64,000 nucleotides of DNA from Ipomoea triloba (GCF_003576645.1 NC_044927.1:16707548-16771547), one strand, 5' to 3'; counted from the first letter of the stretch, positions 1 to 10,512 are shown. The notes: a model not told the origin generated them from the letters alone. Numbers and translations are program-made.

Positions 1-199
1 AGGATAAAGTGTCATACCAAGCTCTCGGAGCTTGTTTCAAGCTGTAAAGTGCCTTCTTCAACTTGTATACTTTGTTAGCTCTCACGTCCTTCAAGAAACC
101 CGGAGGTTGTTCAACGTACACCTCTTCTTCAAGAAGTCCGTTCAGAAAAGCGCTCTTGACATCCATTTGATACACTTTGAAGTCTTTGAAGGCAGCATA

Positions 200-417
200 N
201 TTACTGATCGACTGGTTGGTGTTTGAAACTGAGCCTTGCACTTGTAGTTTTAGGAAGTTGAAGATGATGTGCGCCCAGTCCATTTGAACGTTGTTCCAGA
301 TGGCATGGAGTATTTTGGGGATGTCCAGATTTATCTCATCGGTTCCGGACACCTTGCTGAGGATGAACTTCATGATGAGGTCAGCTGCAATTGCAAACCT
401 CTCCTTCAAATGGAACN
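200..417. other. 216-bp foreign wedge between two assembly gaps inside C1 reverse transcriptase
   Basis: Single Ns sit at 200 and 417. RT ends at DETFAP on one side and resumes with [15 protein letters not shown] on the other; a normal copia RT needs only about a dozen residues there. The 216 bp between the Ns read on the minus strand as an unrelated open segment (containing IPKILHAIWNNVQMDW) that resembles plant transposon ORF-1-type protein more than RT. Most likely a misplaced contig piece. Confidence 0.6.
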
Positions 418-1458
418 TGGAGCGAAGGTTTCATCAAAGTCTATTCCTTCCTCTTGGCAATATCCTTTAGCAACAAGTCTGGCCTTGTTCCTGACAATGA
501 CTCCATCCTCATTCATCTTATTTCTGAAAACCCACTTTGTTCCAATGACGTTCTGATGATGAGGTCTCGGAACTAGTTCCCAAACGTCGTTCCGTTCAAA
601 CTGATGAAGTTCCTCTTGCATTGCTTGCACCCAATCTGGATCACTTAGAGCCTCATCAATCACCTTAGGCTCTATTTGAGATAGAAAGCAAGCGATCATG
701 CTTTCTCTGTATGCTGATCTGGTCCGAACCTTGTCACGTACATCTCCAATTACTTGATCAGCGGGATGGCTTCTAAGCCATCTTAGATCAGGTTGTGGCT
801 CCTCAGTTGACTCCTCGGTGGTTGGTTGGGATGTGGGAGGATCATCTATGATCTGGATTGAATCAACTGAATTAGTAGCATTCTTCTTTGTAGTGTCTTC
901 ATCATCTGATTCTGACTGGAGTTCTGCTACGTCTCGAACTATCGGCTGCTTCTCATTGAGAGGTAAGTCTGATCTGTCGATCGTTTCCAGCTGAACTTCC
1001 TTAGAGTTTTCAGCTGCATCTGTTGACTTTGATGGTTGATCTGTCGATGCTCTATCATCAAAAGAGACATGTATGGATTCTTCAACCACCAATCTCCGCT
1101 TGTTGAAGACTCTGAATGCTTTACTTGTCGACGAGTATCCCAGAAATACACCATCGTCTGCCTTTTCGTCAAAAGCTCTTAACTGAGTCTTTCCATTGTT
1201 GTGGACATAGCATTTGCATCCGAATGTATGAAAGTAGCTTACATTAGGTTTCCTTCCATTCCACAACTCATATGGAGTCTTTCCGACTCCTTTCACGATC
1301 AAGGACTGATTTTGGGTATAGCACGCTGTGTTTACTGCTTTTGCCCAAAATCCTTGTGATATGTTGGCTTGTGAGAGCATGGTCCTTGCAGCTTCCTTGA
1401 GAGTTTTGTTCCTCCTTTCAGCAACGCCGTTCTGTTGAGGTGTTCGAGCAGCTGACAA

Positions 1459-1720
1459 CTGATGATGAATCCCGTTCTCGCTGCAGTAGCTCTCGATCAC
1501 TTGATGATGAATCCCGTTCTCGCTGCAGTAGCTCTCGATCACTTGGTGATGAATCCCGTTCTCGCTGCAGTAGCTCTCGATCACTTGGTGATGAATCCCG
1601 TTCTCGCTGCAGTAGCTCTCGATCACTTGGTTAAGAATCCCGTTCTCGCTGCAGTAGCTCTCGATCACTTGGTTAACGAACTCTCCACCTTGATCTGACC
1701 TCTCGATCACTTGGTTAACG
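1459..1720 (-). repeat. 42-bp in-frame tandem repeats inside the C1 integrase core
   Basis: Five near-identical 42-bp units at about 1459-1668 encode QVIESYCSENGIHH on the minus strand, followed by two copies of an adjacent 42-bp unit (1669-1740) encoding SDQGGEFVNQVIER. Each is normally present once, so about 70 extra residues lie between the second Asp and the Glu of the DDE triad. The length is a multiple of three and the frame stays open. Confidence 0.9.
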
Positions 1721-2543
1721 AACTCTCCACCTTGATCTGACTGAATCTTGAGTATCGAGACATCCTTCTCAACTTGAACTTGCTTCAAAAGATTTGGTAG
1801 GGCAACTTTTGTCTCGCTTTTCTTGGTTAAGAATACGGTCCAGGTGAATCTTGTGTAGTCATCTACTACCACAAGAGTGTACTTCCTTCCTCTCATGCTG
1901 GGTGGATCCACCGGGCCAAATAAGTCCATATGAAGAAGACTTAGTGGTCTGGTAGACGATGTCTCGACTTTGGTTTTGAAAGAGGATTTGATCTGTTTGC
2001 AACGTTGACATGCCTCACAAATCTTGTCCTTCCGAAACGTGACTTTGGGCAGTCCTTCCACAAGATTCCTCTTAGTAAGCTTGTTGATGGTTTTGAAGTT
2101 TAGGTGGCTAAGCTTACTATGCCAATCCCAGCATAAGTCCTCTTTGCTCCTTGCTAGCATACATAGGGATGGTTTGGCAGATCTCCAATCCACTATGTAC
2201 ATGTTTCCTTTCCTTGCTGCTTCCAAGACGACTTCGAGAGATTCCTCTTGTATGATCTGGCACTTGCTTTTGATGAAGATAACTTTGTAGCCCTTGTCAC
2301 AGAATTGGCTCGTGCTAAGGAGATTGAACTTGAGTCCTTCAACGTAGGATACCTCCTAGATCACCAACTCATTCTTATGGATCTCACCAACAGCCTTTGT
2401 GCGTCCTTTCTTCTCGTTGTCTCCGAATGTCACCAAGGGACCTTCGATAGGATGGATGTTCTCTAGCAGTGTTAGATTTCCCGTCATATGTCTCGAACAT
2501 CCACTGTCAATGAACCATACGTCCCTGGTGTTCTACATGCAAA

Positions 2544-3713
2544 TCAAGCAAATTTAGGTACCCAAACTTTGGGTCCTGGTTGGTTAGTAAGTTTAGGCAT
2601 CCATTTATACCTTGGGCCCATTACTCTAGGCCTAGGTGCAATGTAGCCATTATACGATTGATAATCATAAGGAATGCTAGCAAAGACTCTGGGCCTCTTA
2701 GGTGCATAAATCAGCTTAGGTTGAGGCTTGACCTCGAACTTACGCACCATGCCCTTCATGGCCTGTTTGGTCACGTGGTACCGTTGAAACTGAGGTTTAT
2801 TCCACGGTTCATATTCTTGTGACCAATCCTCATCAGATGGGTAGTGTCTGCCTTCCTCCATCCGTGAGTTCCTAACTCTATGGATCTCAGACCTTCCATA
2901 TTTGCCTTGAGGCGCATTATATGGAATGTAGCTTCTTTTGTACTCGGAATGGCCTTGCGAGAGATAGCTAGGTGATCTTTCGATATTGTTAACCCAGCCA
3001 TTCTTCGTAGCTTTCCTATACTTTCCATTGCTGGTGTATAGGGACGGTTTGTGAATAGCTACCCTGGACTTTCCTGTTGGTCCTTTATGACCTTTATTCG
3101 GTTTGGATTGAGATCCTCCATTACTTGAAGTTCCCAAACCGTTGGTCTGCTTATCTCTCGAGAGACAGTTCTGACGGAACCCTAGTCCGGTTCTATCATT
3201 TATAGGTCTATGATCATTTACCATTTTCTCCACTACTTTAGAGGAATTAGTAAACGATGCAATAACCTCTCTAAGATTAAGCTCTCTAGCCTCTCGAGCT
3301 TTGCACTCTTCCTTAAGTTGGATTATTTCAGCTTCTAAATTGCTTACTTTGAGATTTAGCTCTGAATTCTCTTTCGAGACATTCTTAAGCATTTCTCTTT
3401 CAGCAATTAGTCTGCTATTCTCCTCCAGAGCTTTAGCATGAGAGCTATTAGCGATGCTGAGGTCCCTCCTGAGTAATTCCATGGTCTCGAAGGGATCCTC
3501 ATCGCTTCTAAAAGAAGAACATTGGGAAGTAGAGATAGAGCAGCGAGATGTAGAAGTGGAGGTTACCTCATTGTTAATAGCCATAGCATTGATCCTCCTC
3601 TTCTGTAGTGTATAAACAGATGAGCCCCCTCTCATCCTCTGAGCTGCTGCTGCTCTCGCTGGAGCTTGATGTCTCGGACTCCTCGATTGCCTTCTCAAGT
3701 TCCTCAGCCACAA
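2544..3713 (-). pseudogene. C1 gag-pol linker with coiled coil
   Basis: A 389-codon open frame between the CCHC knuckle and the protease. Residues about 75-150 have heptad-like Leu spacing rich in Glu, Lys and Asn (ELNLKVSNLEAEIIQLKEE), predicting a coiled coil. The rest is basic and rich in Tyr, Pro and Arg. Such a linker is common in copia gag-pol. It overlaps the gag ORF at 3574-3713 in a different frame, so a frameshift lies near 3600, and a stop separates it from the protease. The first residues of the frame (about 30) are probably an out-of-frame extension. Confidence 0.75.
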
Positions 3714-4254
3714 GCGTCTTCCTGCGCGAATGCGTCTTTGATGAACTTTTGAAGCCTCCTTGTGTTGGCTTCTCTCTGGATTCCTCTTTCCTCCTAGAAT
3801 CCTTGCCTTCTTGGCCTTGATATTTGCTTACCGGTGGGTAAGGACATTCGGCCTTGAAATGCCCCGGTCTCCTGCAGTTATAGCATAGACCTTGGTTTTC
3901 TTCCTCCGTCCTTCTGGATGGATATCTTTCATTTTTCCTTCTTGAGGAGGAAGGTGAACTTGTATTGCTCTCCGGTGTCTTCTTCATGAACTTCCTGAAT
4001 TTTCTCATAAAAAGAGCAAATTGTTCGTCAGATAAGAGATTTGTGGGATTAGGATCTGACCTTGAGGAGGTGGATGGTTGATCAATAACCAGTGTCACAT
4101 TCCGTCTGTCCACCACGTCCTCATCTTTCGGAAACATCTCAAATTCGAAGGCTTTGAGATCTCTAAATAGTTGGTCGGTTGTGGTGTTCTTCAGATCCCT
4201 GTGATCGCGCATTGTGATCACCTTCATCTCCCACTCCTTGGTAAGGCCTCGTAA
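3574..4254 (-). pseudogene. C1 gag, C-terminal part with CCHC zinc knuckle
   Basis: Minus-strand frame continuing copia gag (UBN2-type) after the E1 insertion. It starts in the MKVITMRDHRDL region typical of the end of the gag core and contains one zinc knuckle, CYNCRRPGHFKAEC (C-x2-C-x4-H-x4-C), around residues 117-130. A Ser/Glu-rich acidic stretch follows. The knuckle would bind RNA during particle packaging. The open frame's apparent start is only the insertion edge. Confidence 0.88.
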
Positions 4255-5750
4255 TGTAACCCCTCGTCTTTCCGATAAGTCTAAGGGTCGGAAAATATAT
4301 CTTTAGGCTATGACATTCATAAGATGATCTCCCGATATGTCAAGGGTATTTTTATACGGAGGTATAGATGTCATTAAGCTGCGATCGTTCGTGCCGGTCA
4401 CGAACCGTAAAATTTTCGAGGACGAATTTTCAGCTCGGATTTCCTTAGAAATTGATGATTAGGCATGTTATGACTAAGTATGAACTTCCTGCTTAGTTAA
4501 GTTGAAATTGGATGAGCTATAAGGGTCGAAATTTATTTCTGATCGTACACCGCGAAATTTCCGCAGTGTACCGAACCTAGCCCATTTTGGAGCTTTTGAC
4601 TGGAATAAATTTGCGGTTTCGAAAATTATTCTTTCTGGATTATTTTCCACCGAAACTTTATCTATTTGGACCCCAACTGATAAGTTGTGGAGATATTTTA
4701 TTATTTTATTATTTTTTTTCCTAAAGCTTATCCCATAAGTTGGGATTAAATATAAAAGGAATTTTTTTTTCCCTTTTCTTCCCCAAATGCCAAAAAGAGA
4801 GAGAGAGAGNTTATGAATTATTTGTCAAAACTTTTATCTGATGGAAGTGACAAATGGATTACCTTACTTAGCCGTTGTGCTAATTACACTTCACCGTGTA
4901 CGTCATTTCAGATGTCATCCAGTGAAGGATCCTGTAGCCCGGCAAACACTCCTGATCATGTTTGCCCGGGACCTACTTTTGTTGGTCAGACTTTGCATGA
5001 CACGCCGGACAGAGACCCCTATTCTCCACCCGATTCTCAAAGCTCTCCAGACTATACTCCAGCGTCCCCTGACTATACTCCAGCAACCCCAGTCAGCCCA
5101 GTCAATCCTTATTCCTTTTTGGACTTAGTAGATGAGTTAAATGCTCAGTATGGGTACTACCCCATAGAGCTTATTCCCGGTTCTGACCCTATCGAGTTCA
5201 TTGTCCGCTACCCGTGTCCGTGGGACTCCGACCCACGAGATTTTCGTGACGAGTGGTCAATGATGTTAGTCGAGTGTCGCTTCCTCGATCACATCATGTG
5301 GTTCGAGGGAGAGTGGCACCTCGTTTGGGGCACGTACACCACACCGGTGTACCGAAGTTTGGATTAGAGGGCCAGAGTTGGGAAGTTTTTGGATGGTTTT
5401 CTCTTTTTGTGTATATATATCTTTTGGTAGCCTTAGTTTTGGCTGGCTCTAGTTTGTTAGGGCAGTGGAGGACCCGAAGTTTGTAAATAACAGCCGTCGG
5501 GCAAATTCTTATAAATACCTTTTGATATTAATATATATGCCTAGAATATTATATTTTGATGTTTGGGGTGTTGATGTTGAGTGTGTTTCTTTTAGCCTGT
5601 GCACTTAGAGTGGAAGTTTTATCAAAGAGGTGATAGGCTTCACTCTAAGTGTGGCGGTAGCACCCAGTTTACTGCTGTAAGATGTAAGCTTCCGCAGCGT
5701 TGTATTACGCATATTGTAATAGTTGTCGGAGCAGAAATTGGGGTGTTACA
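4255..5750 (+). mobile_element. E1: E-family element in C1 gag, TSD CGTAA
   Basis: Starts TGTAACCCCTC and ends TTGGGGTGTTACA. Flanks 4250-4254 and 5751-5755 are both CGTAA. Without E1 the C1 gag frame is continuous, which proves the boundaries. It is the shortest copy (1496 bp) because an N at 4810 replaces exon 1 and most of the intron seen in other copies. A TATA-like AAATATAAAA lies near 4747-4756. The ORF at 4912-5367 is intact. The 3' end has the family's GCCTGTGCACTTAGAGTGGA signature near 5599. It is either a solo LTR or a TIR element. Confidence 0.9.
4912..5367 (+). CDS. E-family DEWSM-domain protein, intact copy (151 aa)
   Basis: Function unknown; I do not recognise the family. The start is the ATG directly after a GTCATTTCAG acceptor, the same position as in copies E2 and E4; an upstream in-frame ATG at 4813 lies in the presumed intron remnant. 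Residues 1-70 are rich in Pro, Ser and Asp and include a doubled SPDYTPA. Residues about 75-150 form the conserved domain: GYYPIE, GSDPIEF, YPCPWD, DEWSMM, FLDHIMWFEGEWHLVWGTYT, PVYR. It is acidic and Trp-rich, with no signal peptide or membrane segment seen. Compared with E2 over 23 codons of the DHI...VYR block, eight codons differ silently and three change the residue. That is the pattern of a selected protein. Confidence 0.7.
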   Translation: MSSSEGSCSPANTPDHVCPGPTFVGQTLHDTPDRDPYSPPDSQSSPDYTPASPDYTPATPVSPVNPYSFLDLVDELNAQYGYYPIELIPGSDPIEFIVRYPCPWDSDPRDFRDEWSMMLVECRFLDHIMWFEGEWHLVWGTYTTPVYRSLD

Positions 5751-5984
5751 CGTAAGACCTTCAGGTTTAGCTCCTTTTGTGGGATCTCCTTCTTGAGATC
5801 ACTAATCTCGGTTGACAACTTCATGAACCGAGATTCCATGCTGTCGATGCTCTCTCCTGGCTTCATCTTGAAGTCCTCGAACTTCTTCATTGCCACAGTG
5901 AGCTTGTTCTCCTTTTCCTGTTCATCACCTTCACCAATCAACATCAAAGTATCTCATACCTCTTTTCTCGTGGTGCACTTTCTG
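5751..5984 (-). pseudogene. C1 gag, middle part
   Basis: Minus-strand copia gag segment (MLIGEGDEQEKENKL, then KFEDFKMKPGESIDSM, then FMKLSTEISDLKKEI), typical of the UBN2/gag core. It lies between the E2 and E1 insertions and joins in frame to both outer gag parts once those are removed. A TGA near 5956 replaces the expected Trp codon of the KEVWDTL-like motif. Confidence 0.88.
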
Positions 5985-8739
5985 TGTAACACCCCGGCTC
6001 GGCTATACCGTACCTCCGGAGTAGTTACCGCCACACCTAGACCGAACCCAGCCGAAACCATGCGGAGTTCGCTCTAGGTGCACAGGCTAAGGGAAAGGAA
6101 AACTACTTCACATCATCACCATTACCCAACTTGACTTCATATATATATAAGCAAAAGGGGTAGCTGCACTAGCTACCACTATATACAAGAGTTTTAGTAC
6201 AACCTACTAGCCAAATAAGTTCATCATGGCTACAAAAGGATACATATACACAAAAGAGTCCTACCCCGAACTTCCCCAACCAACCAAACTACTCTAAGAG
6301 GCGGTACACCGGTCCGGTGTACGTACCCCATACTAGATGCCACTCACCTGCGAACCAGGTGATATGGTCCAAAAAGTAGCAAGGAGTGTTCACCATAGAC
6401 CACTCATCCCAATAATCCGAAGGATTGGGATCCCAAGGATAGGGATAAATGACCACGAACTCTAAGGGGTCACTCCCCTCTAACACCTCGATGGGATAGA
6501 ACCCAAACCTAGACTGGGCCCTATCCAGAAAAGTCGGCTCACTACTGCGAACCGGAATGCGAGAGGGTGTAGTCGGGTAAGCTGGGGGAGGACTGTACTG
6601 CGGAGGAGGAGAAACAGGAGCATGGATCGGGCCCAAGGCAGGAGCATAGACCGGGTCTGGAGCAAGAACCGAATCGGGAGTACAGACTGGAGCAGGAGGA
6701 TCTGGAGCGAAACCTGGGGCATACGGGTCATCCCCCGTCAACAAGTGCGCGTAGCTGTCATAGTCAAAGAGGGGGAGGTAGAACTCTGAGGAACCACTAG
6801 TGTAATACCCAGTATTTTCCTAACATTATTATTTTATCCTAAGGCGTTGACATTCATAAGTTATGATCTTTAGATATTTCAAAAGAATTTTTATAAGTGA
6901 GTATAGTTGTTATTAAGCTGCGATCGTACGTCCCGGTCACGAACCGTAAAAATTTTAGGAGCTAGTATTCGGACCCGTTTGTCCTAGGAAATGGATTTTT
7001 AGACACCATACTATTATTCTGGAATTTCCTATTTAATTAAATTAGCCCATAGCAGCAAAAATTTATTTTTGATCGTACATCGCGAAATTTCGCGGTGTAC
7101 CGAACCTAGCCCAATTTTGAGTCTCAGTCTGGAGTAAATTTTTGGTTCCGAAAATTATTGGAATTAAATTATTTTCTACCAAGAATTCATCTGTTTTAAT
7201 CCCGAACAGTCCAATTGAAGATATTTTTCTTGAGTTACCATAAGATTTTGACACTTGTCACCATTTCTAGCCACATGTTATTATTTAATTAATTCTTGAA
7301 GATGATCCAAATAATGTGGCTTATCCTACAAGCTCCCTCATATAATATATAAGCTTTGTCTTTAATTTTTTTCCATTTCCCTTCAAATTGCCGAAATCAA
7401 AGAGAGAGAGAGAAAGTGTGATCATCTTCATCTTCTTCACCATTTTTCCTCCATTAAAGCTTGCTTCCATAGCCAAGTTTCTTCACAAGTGTCAAACTAT
7501 TCGGTAAAACTTCGATTTTATTCGGTGGAAAGCTTTGTTTTTCCTCCTAGAGCATGAATCTAAGCTTAAGTTCTTAATATTTGTTGTTATGGTGTTGATT
7601 TTGATCTTAGGGTTTTGAGTAAATTGGGGGAAAAGATCCAAAATTCATCCTACGGTGTTAATATACTCTCAAGGAGGTAAGGAATCCCTTTATTTGGTTG
7701 AGGTTATTTGAAACTAGATAATTGATAGCTAGGTTGTGAATTGTGGTTGATTGGTGTACATGAAATCTATGTGTTATGTGAAAATTATGTGTTTAACTTG
7801 AGGAACTCTTAGATGGTTCAAGAAATTACTCTTTGAATTTTTGGTAGTTTTTGTGTACATGTTCATAGGTATTTATGTCCATATAGGCTTATACTTGTGA
7901 AAATATTGAAAATCCAGATAGATTTCTGGCAGTAACTTCCGAGATTTATTGGGAAAATTTGGTAATGTATTTTGATCCTATTTTCTTCAGATATGTAGTT
8001 CAATAAGTGTAGAACCTGCATATAAAATTTCATAATGATCGGAGTAGTATAAGTATGGTTTTCGAATTTTTTTCCAAAACTGGTCCAGAGAGAAAAATTC
8101 TGGACAGCACACTGCCAAGGGCAAAAATGGAATTTTCTGTGTTTATTCGCGGATCAAAATGATCAAAACTTTTTATGGACATCAAGTACTATGAGTTGGG
8201 GTTCTACCATAAAAATTTCAAGTGAAAAAGAGTTCGGGAATTATTTTTACCGGCTCAATCTTTCGGACTGCGCCAAGCTGAAATTTTCTTATAAGGAGGT
8301 GGTATTATGTACATGTAAAGAGTAAATGTATTTTGTGTATTATGCCTATGTTAAGGTTGGGAAATGTATATGTTATATGCATTGAGATGTATGTGTCAAA
8401 TGTGAGACTTATGTGATAAATGTGGAGTTGAAAGTGTAGAGTAGTTACACTTGAATTACTTTTGTGAAGGGATGTTAGTGGATCATCCAAATGTTTTGAA
8501 AAAGAAAAGGAGAATTTTTGAATTGGGTTAAAAGGATAATTAATTTCCGAGTATTGGAATTGACTCAAGTATGTCCAAAATATTTTCAAAGCAAGAAAAG
8601 GGAAAAGGTGGAAAAATGTTTTCAAACCTTAGTTCTAGTAAAAGTGGTGAAGGACCTTGTCTTGTAGCCTACGGGATAGAGAGCTTAAAGTGCCTTCCCG
8701 TATGGTGGTTATGTTATTGTATGACCAGTTCATACTGTG

Positions 8740-8756
8740 GGTGAAGTCTATTCGCC
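8740..8756 (+). other. E3 conserved intronic hairpin with GTCTA loop
   Basis: GGTGAA-GTCTA-TTCGCC: six-base stem with one G-T pair. The same hairpin recurs in E2, E4 and E5 with an invariant loop and pairing-preserving changes. TGTGCACACTTAAG follows about 60 bp downstream. Confidence 0.6.
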
Positions 8757-9495
8757 GAGTACTATATCACCCGGAAGGAAAAGGGTCTCCTGCGGGGGTG
8801 TGCACACTTAAGTATAGTAACTCTATTTTCGGGTAGGAGTCGTTCTTATGAACCTAGTGAGGCTAGCTAGGAATCATTCTAACGCTCCTATAAGTCCAGG
8901 GGATCAGTATTAGACCGGGCGATGACCACTGAACCCGAGTTGAACGATCCAAGTGGTCAGTCAAAAGTGGAGAAAGGATACTCTGAGGCCTCACACTCAC
9001 TTTCTATCTAGGACTAAGAGGAATTTTGAAATATGAATGTAGTTACGCCGTAGCTACGGAAAAGAAAGATGTGACAAGTAATTAAGTACCCAAAGGTTGT
9101 GGGTGATCTCACTCTTTGAAGAGTGAAAAGTGATGAAAATTTCATTATGAGGGAAAGGTTTTTCTACTAAGGTGATTACAAGCAAGATGTGTGATTTATG
9201 TTTTCTACTACTTACTAGTATGCATAATTGTTTAACAATATATTATTGGGTATGTAAATGATTACCAAATGACCTTGTCAAGAGGGAAAATGATATGAGA
9301 CGTTATTGAATTTTACTCATAATGTATGCAAGTTGCTATTTATAACTGTTGCAGATAGAATCTTTGCCGATGAGTAAGGTATAGGGTTTCCTATGTAACA
9401 ATTTTTACAAAACCTTTATTTAGTTTTGAATAACCCATGGATATCCTTACTTAGCCGTCGTGCTAACTACACTTCAATGTGTTTTCTGATAACAG

Positions 9496-9540
9496 ATGTT
9501 ATATAGGGTGGGTTCCTGTAGCCCGATGAGCTCTGAATAG
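9496..9540 (+). CDS. E3 14-aa ORF (truncated relative of the DEWSM protein)
   Basis: ATG immediately follows the intron acceptor. It encodes MLYRVGSCSPMSSE then stop. The VGSCSP core matches the first ten residues of the long proteins of E1, E2 and E4. The E5 copy has the same 14-codon length and the same last six residues. It could be a decayed N-terminus or a real minipeptide; I cannot tell. Confidence 0.4.
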   Translation: MLYRVGSCSPMSSE

Positions 9541-10124
9541 GATGGAAGTTGAGGTTGGGGTCTACTCTTTGATGTAGACAAGGATTGTTGTTAATGTTGT
9601 AAGTTTAGCCTGTGCACTTAGAGTGGAGTTTGTCAAAGAGGTGATAGAATTCACTCTAGGTGTGGCGGTAGCACCCAGTTTTCTGCCTATAAGATGTATG
9701 CTTCCGCAATATATTATTATTGATTTGTAATTAATGTAAGAGTTGAAAATTGGGGTGTTGTTGAAAATTGGGGTGTTACAACTAGAGTTCCCCGGGCTAC
9801 AAGAGCCCACACTAGACTCCATCTAGTAAAGGACACAACGAAGTGTAGTTAGCGCGACGGCTAAGTAAGGAAATCCATTGTCACTCGAAAGTAAACAAAG
9901 GTTTCAAAAGCGACAATAATAATAATAAGTAAAAAGATAAACGTTACCCAACGGTCGCAGTCTTCCTGCAATCATTTCAACGATAAAATAGTACCACAAT
10001 ATATAAGTAACTTCGGCACATAACACTTCCATTTCCGAGAATATTCATTTAGTTCAAAAGTGAGAAACACAACGCCCACACTATTGTTCGAGACACCCGA
10101 CAATTAATCCTCACAACTCCACTC

Positions 10125-10199
10125 AGCGAATAGACTTCGCTCTGCAGTATGAATCAATCATACAAAATCTCACACTTCACTCAGCGAATAGACTTCGCT
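10125..10199 (-). repeat. Duplicated conserved hairpin in the E2 intron
   Basis: A segment of about 58 bp is present twice. Each copy holds AGCGAA-TAGAC-TTCGCT on the plus strand (10125-10141, 10183-10199), the reverse complement of the family hairpin. The outer pair is A-T instead of G-C, a compensatory change. Confidence 0.65.
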
Positions 10200-10512
10200 C
10201 TGCAGTATGAACAATTCATACAGAACCCCTCACCATTCATTATATTCACACGACTCAAAAACCATCACACTTGCTCGAATATATTCCCCAAAATACATAT
10301 ATTAGTTAACGTTATTTCTATTACGAAAATCCAAGTACGAGAGTCACGATAATTCTTAAAACACCATTTTTCTCTAAATTAGTAATTATAATGCACAAAA
10401 ATAATATTTGAGTCTTCAAAAATTCACCCGATTGCCCGTAGGCCTTCAAAACATCGCAATACTCGGGATTAAAAACATCGGGGAAAAGTTTGGTAAAAAA
10501 CAAGTCGAAAAC

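Larger units (their letters stand above)
1..2545 (-). pseudogene. C1 pol: aspartic protease, integrase, start of reverse transcriptase (degenerate)
   Basis: Minus-strand pol, in order from high to low coordinates. Protease around 2500-2540 has WFIDSGCSRHMTG with the catalytic DSG. An in-frame stop follows near 2360. GAG-pre-integrase/HHCC region near 2130-1990 has WHSKLSHLNF then CEACQRCK. The DDE integrase core has HMDLFGPV, SDQGGEF and, after an in-frame repeat expansion, NGVAERRN. RT begins with NKARLVAKGY and DETFAP near 420 and resumes at 199 with [13 protein letters not shown] and VEQPPGF. The stretch 201-416 between two N positions does not belong to RT. The part from 2226 down to about 418 is one open frame of roughly 600 codons. 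Not functional because of the upstream stop and the interruption. Confidence 0.9.
6801..9780 (+). mobile_element. E3: E-family element inside the E2 ORF, TSD ACTAG
   Basis: Starts TGTAATACCCAG, ends TTGGGGTGTTACA; flanks 6796-6800 and 9781-9785 are ACTAG. TATA box TATATAAG at 7346-7353, exon 1 with a GA-rich leader, donor GGAG|GTAAGGAATCCC at 7678, acceptor GATAACAG at 9495, then a 14-codon ORF. The last 18 bp before the terminus are tandemly duplicated (9742-9759 and 9760-9777). Same subfamily as E5. Confidence 0.92.
6289..9822 (-). pseudogene. E2 DEWSM-domain protein gene, split by E3
   Basis: On the minus strand the ORF starts at 9822 (MESSVGSCSPG, right after the acceptor), is cut after about 14 codons by E3, and resumes at 6800 to end at 6289. 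The second part has TGDDPYAPGFAP, a Pro-rich run, then FGFYPIEVLEGSDPLEF, YPYPWDP, DEWSM, FLDHITWF and GEWHLVWGTYTGPVYR. Apart from E3 I see no stop in it, so it was coding when E3 landed. It shares TGxDPYAPGxAP with the E4 copy. Function unknown. Confidence 0.75.

Noticed and set aside
1440..1698. Plus-strand repeat proteins (SRSRCSSSRSL and VLAAVALDHL units)
   Set aside because: Other-frame translations of the integrase repeat.
1459..1740. Regular repeats resembling a CRISPR array
   Set aside because: The 42-bp units abut without spacers and encode integrase residues in frame; the genome is eukaryotic.
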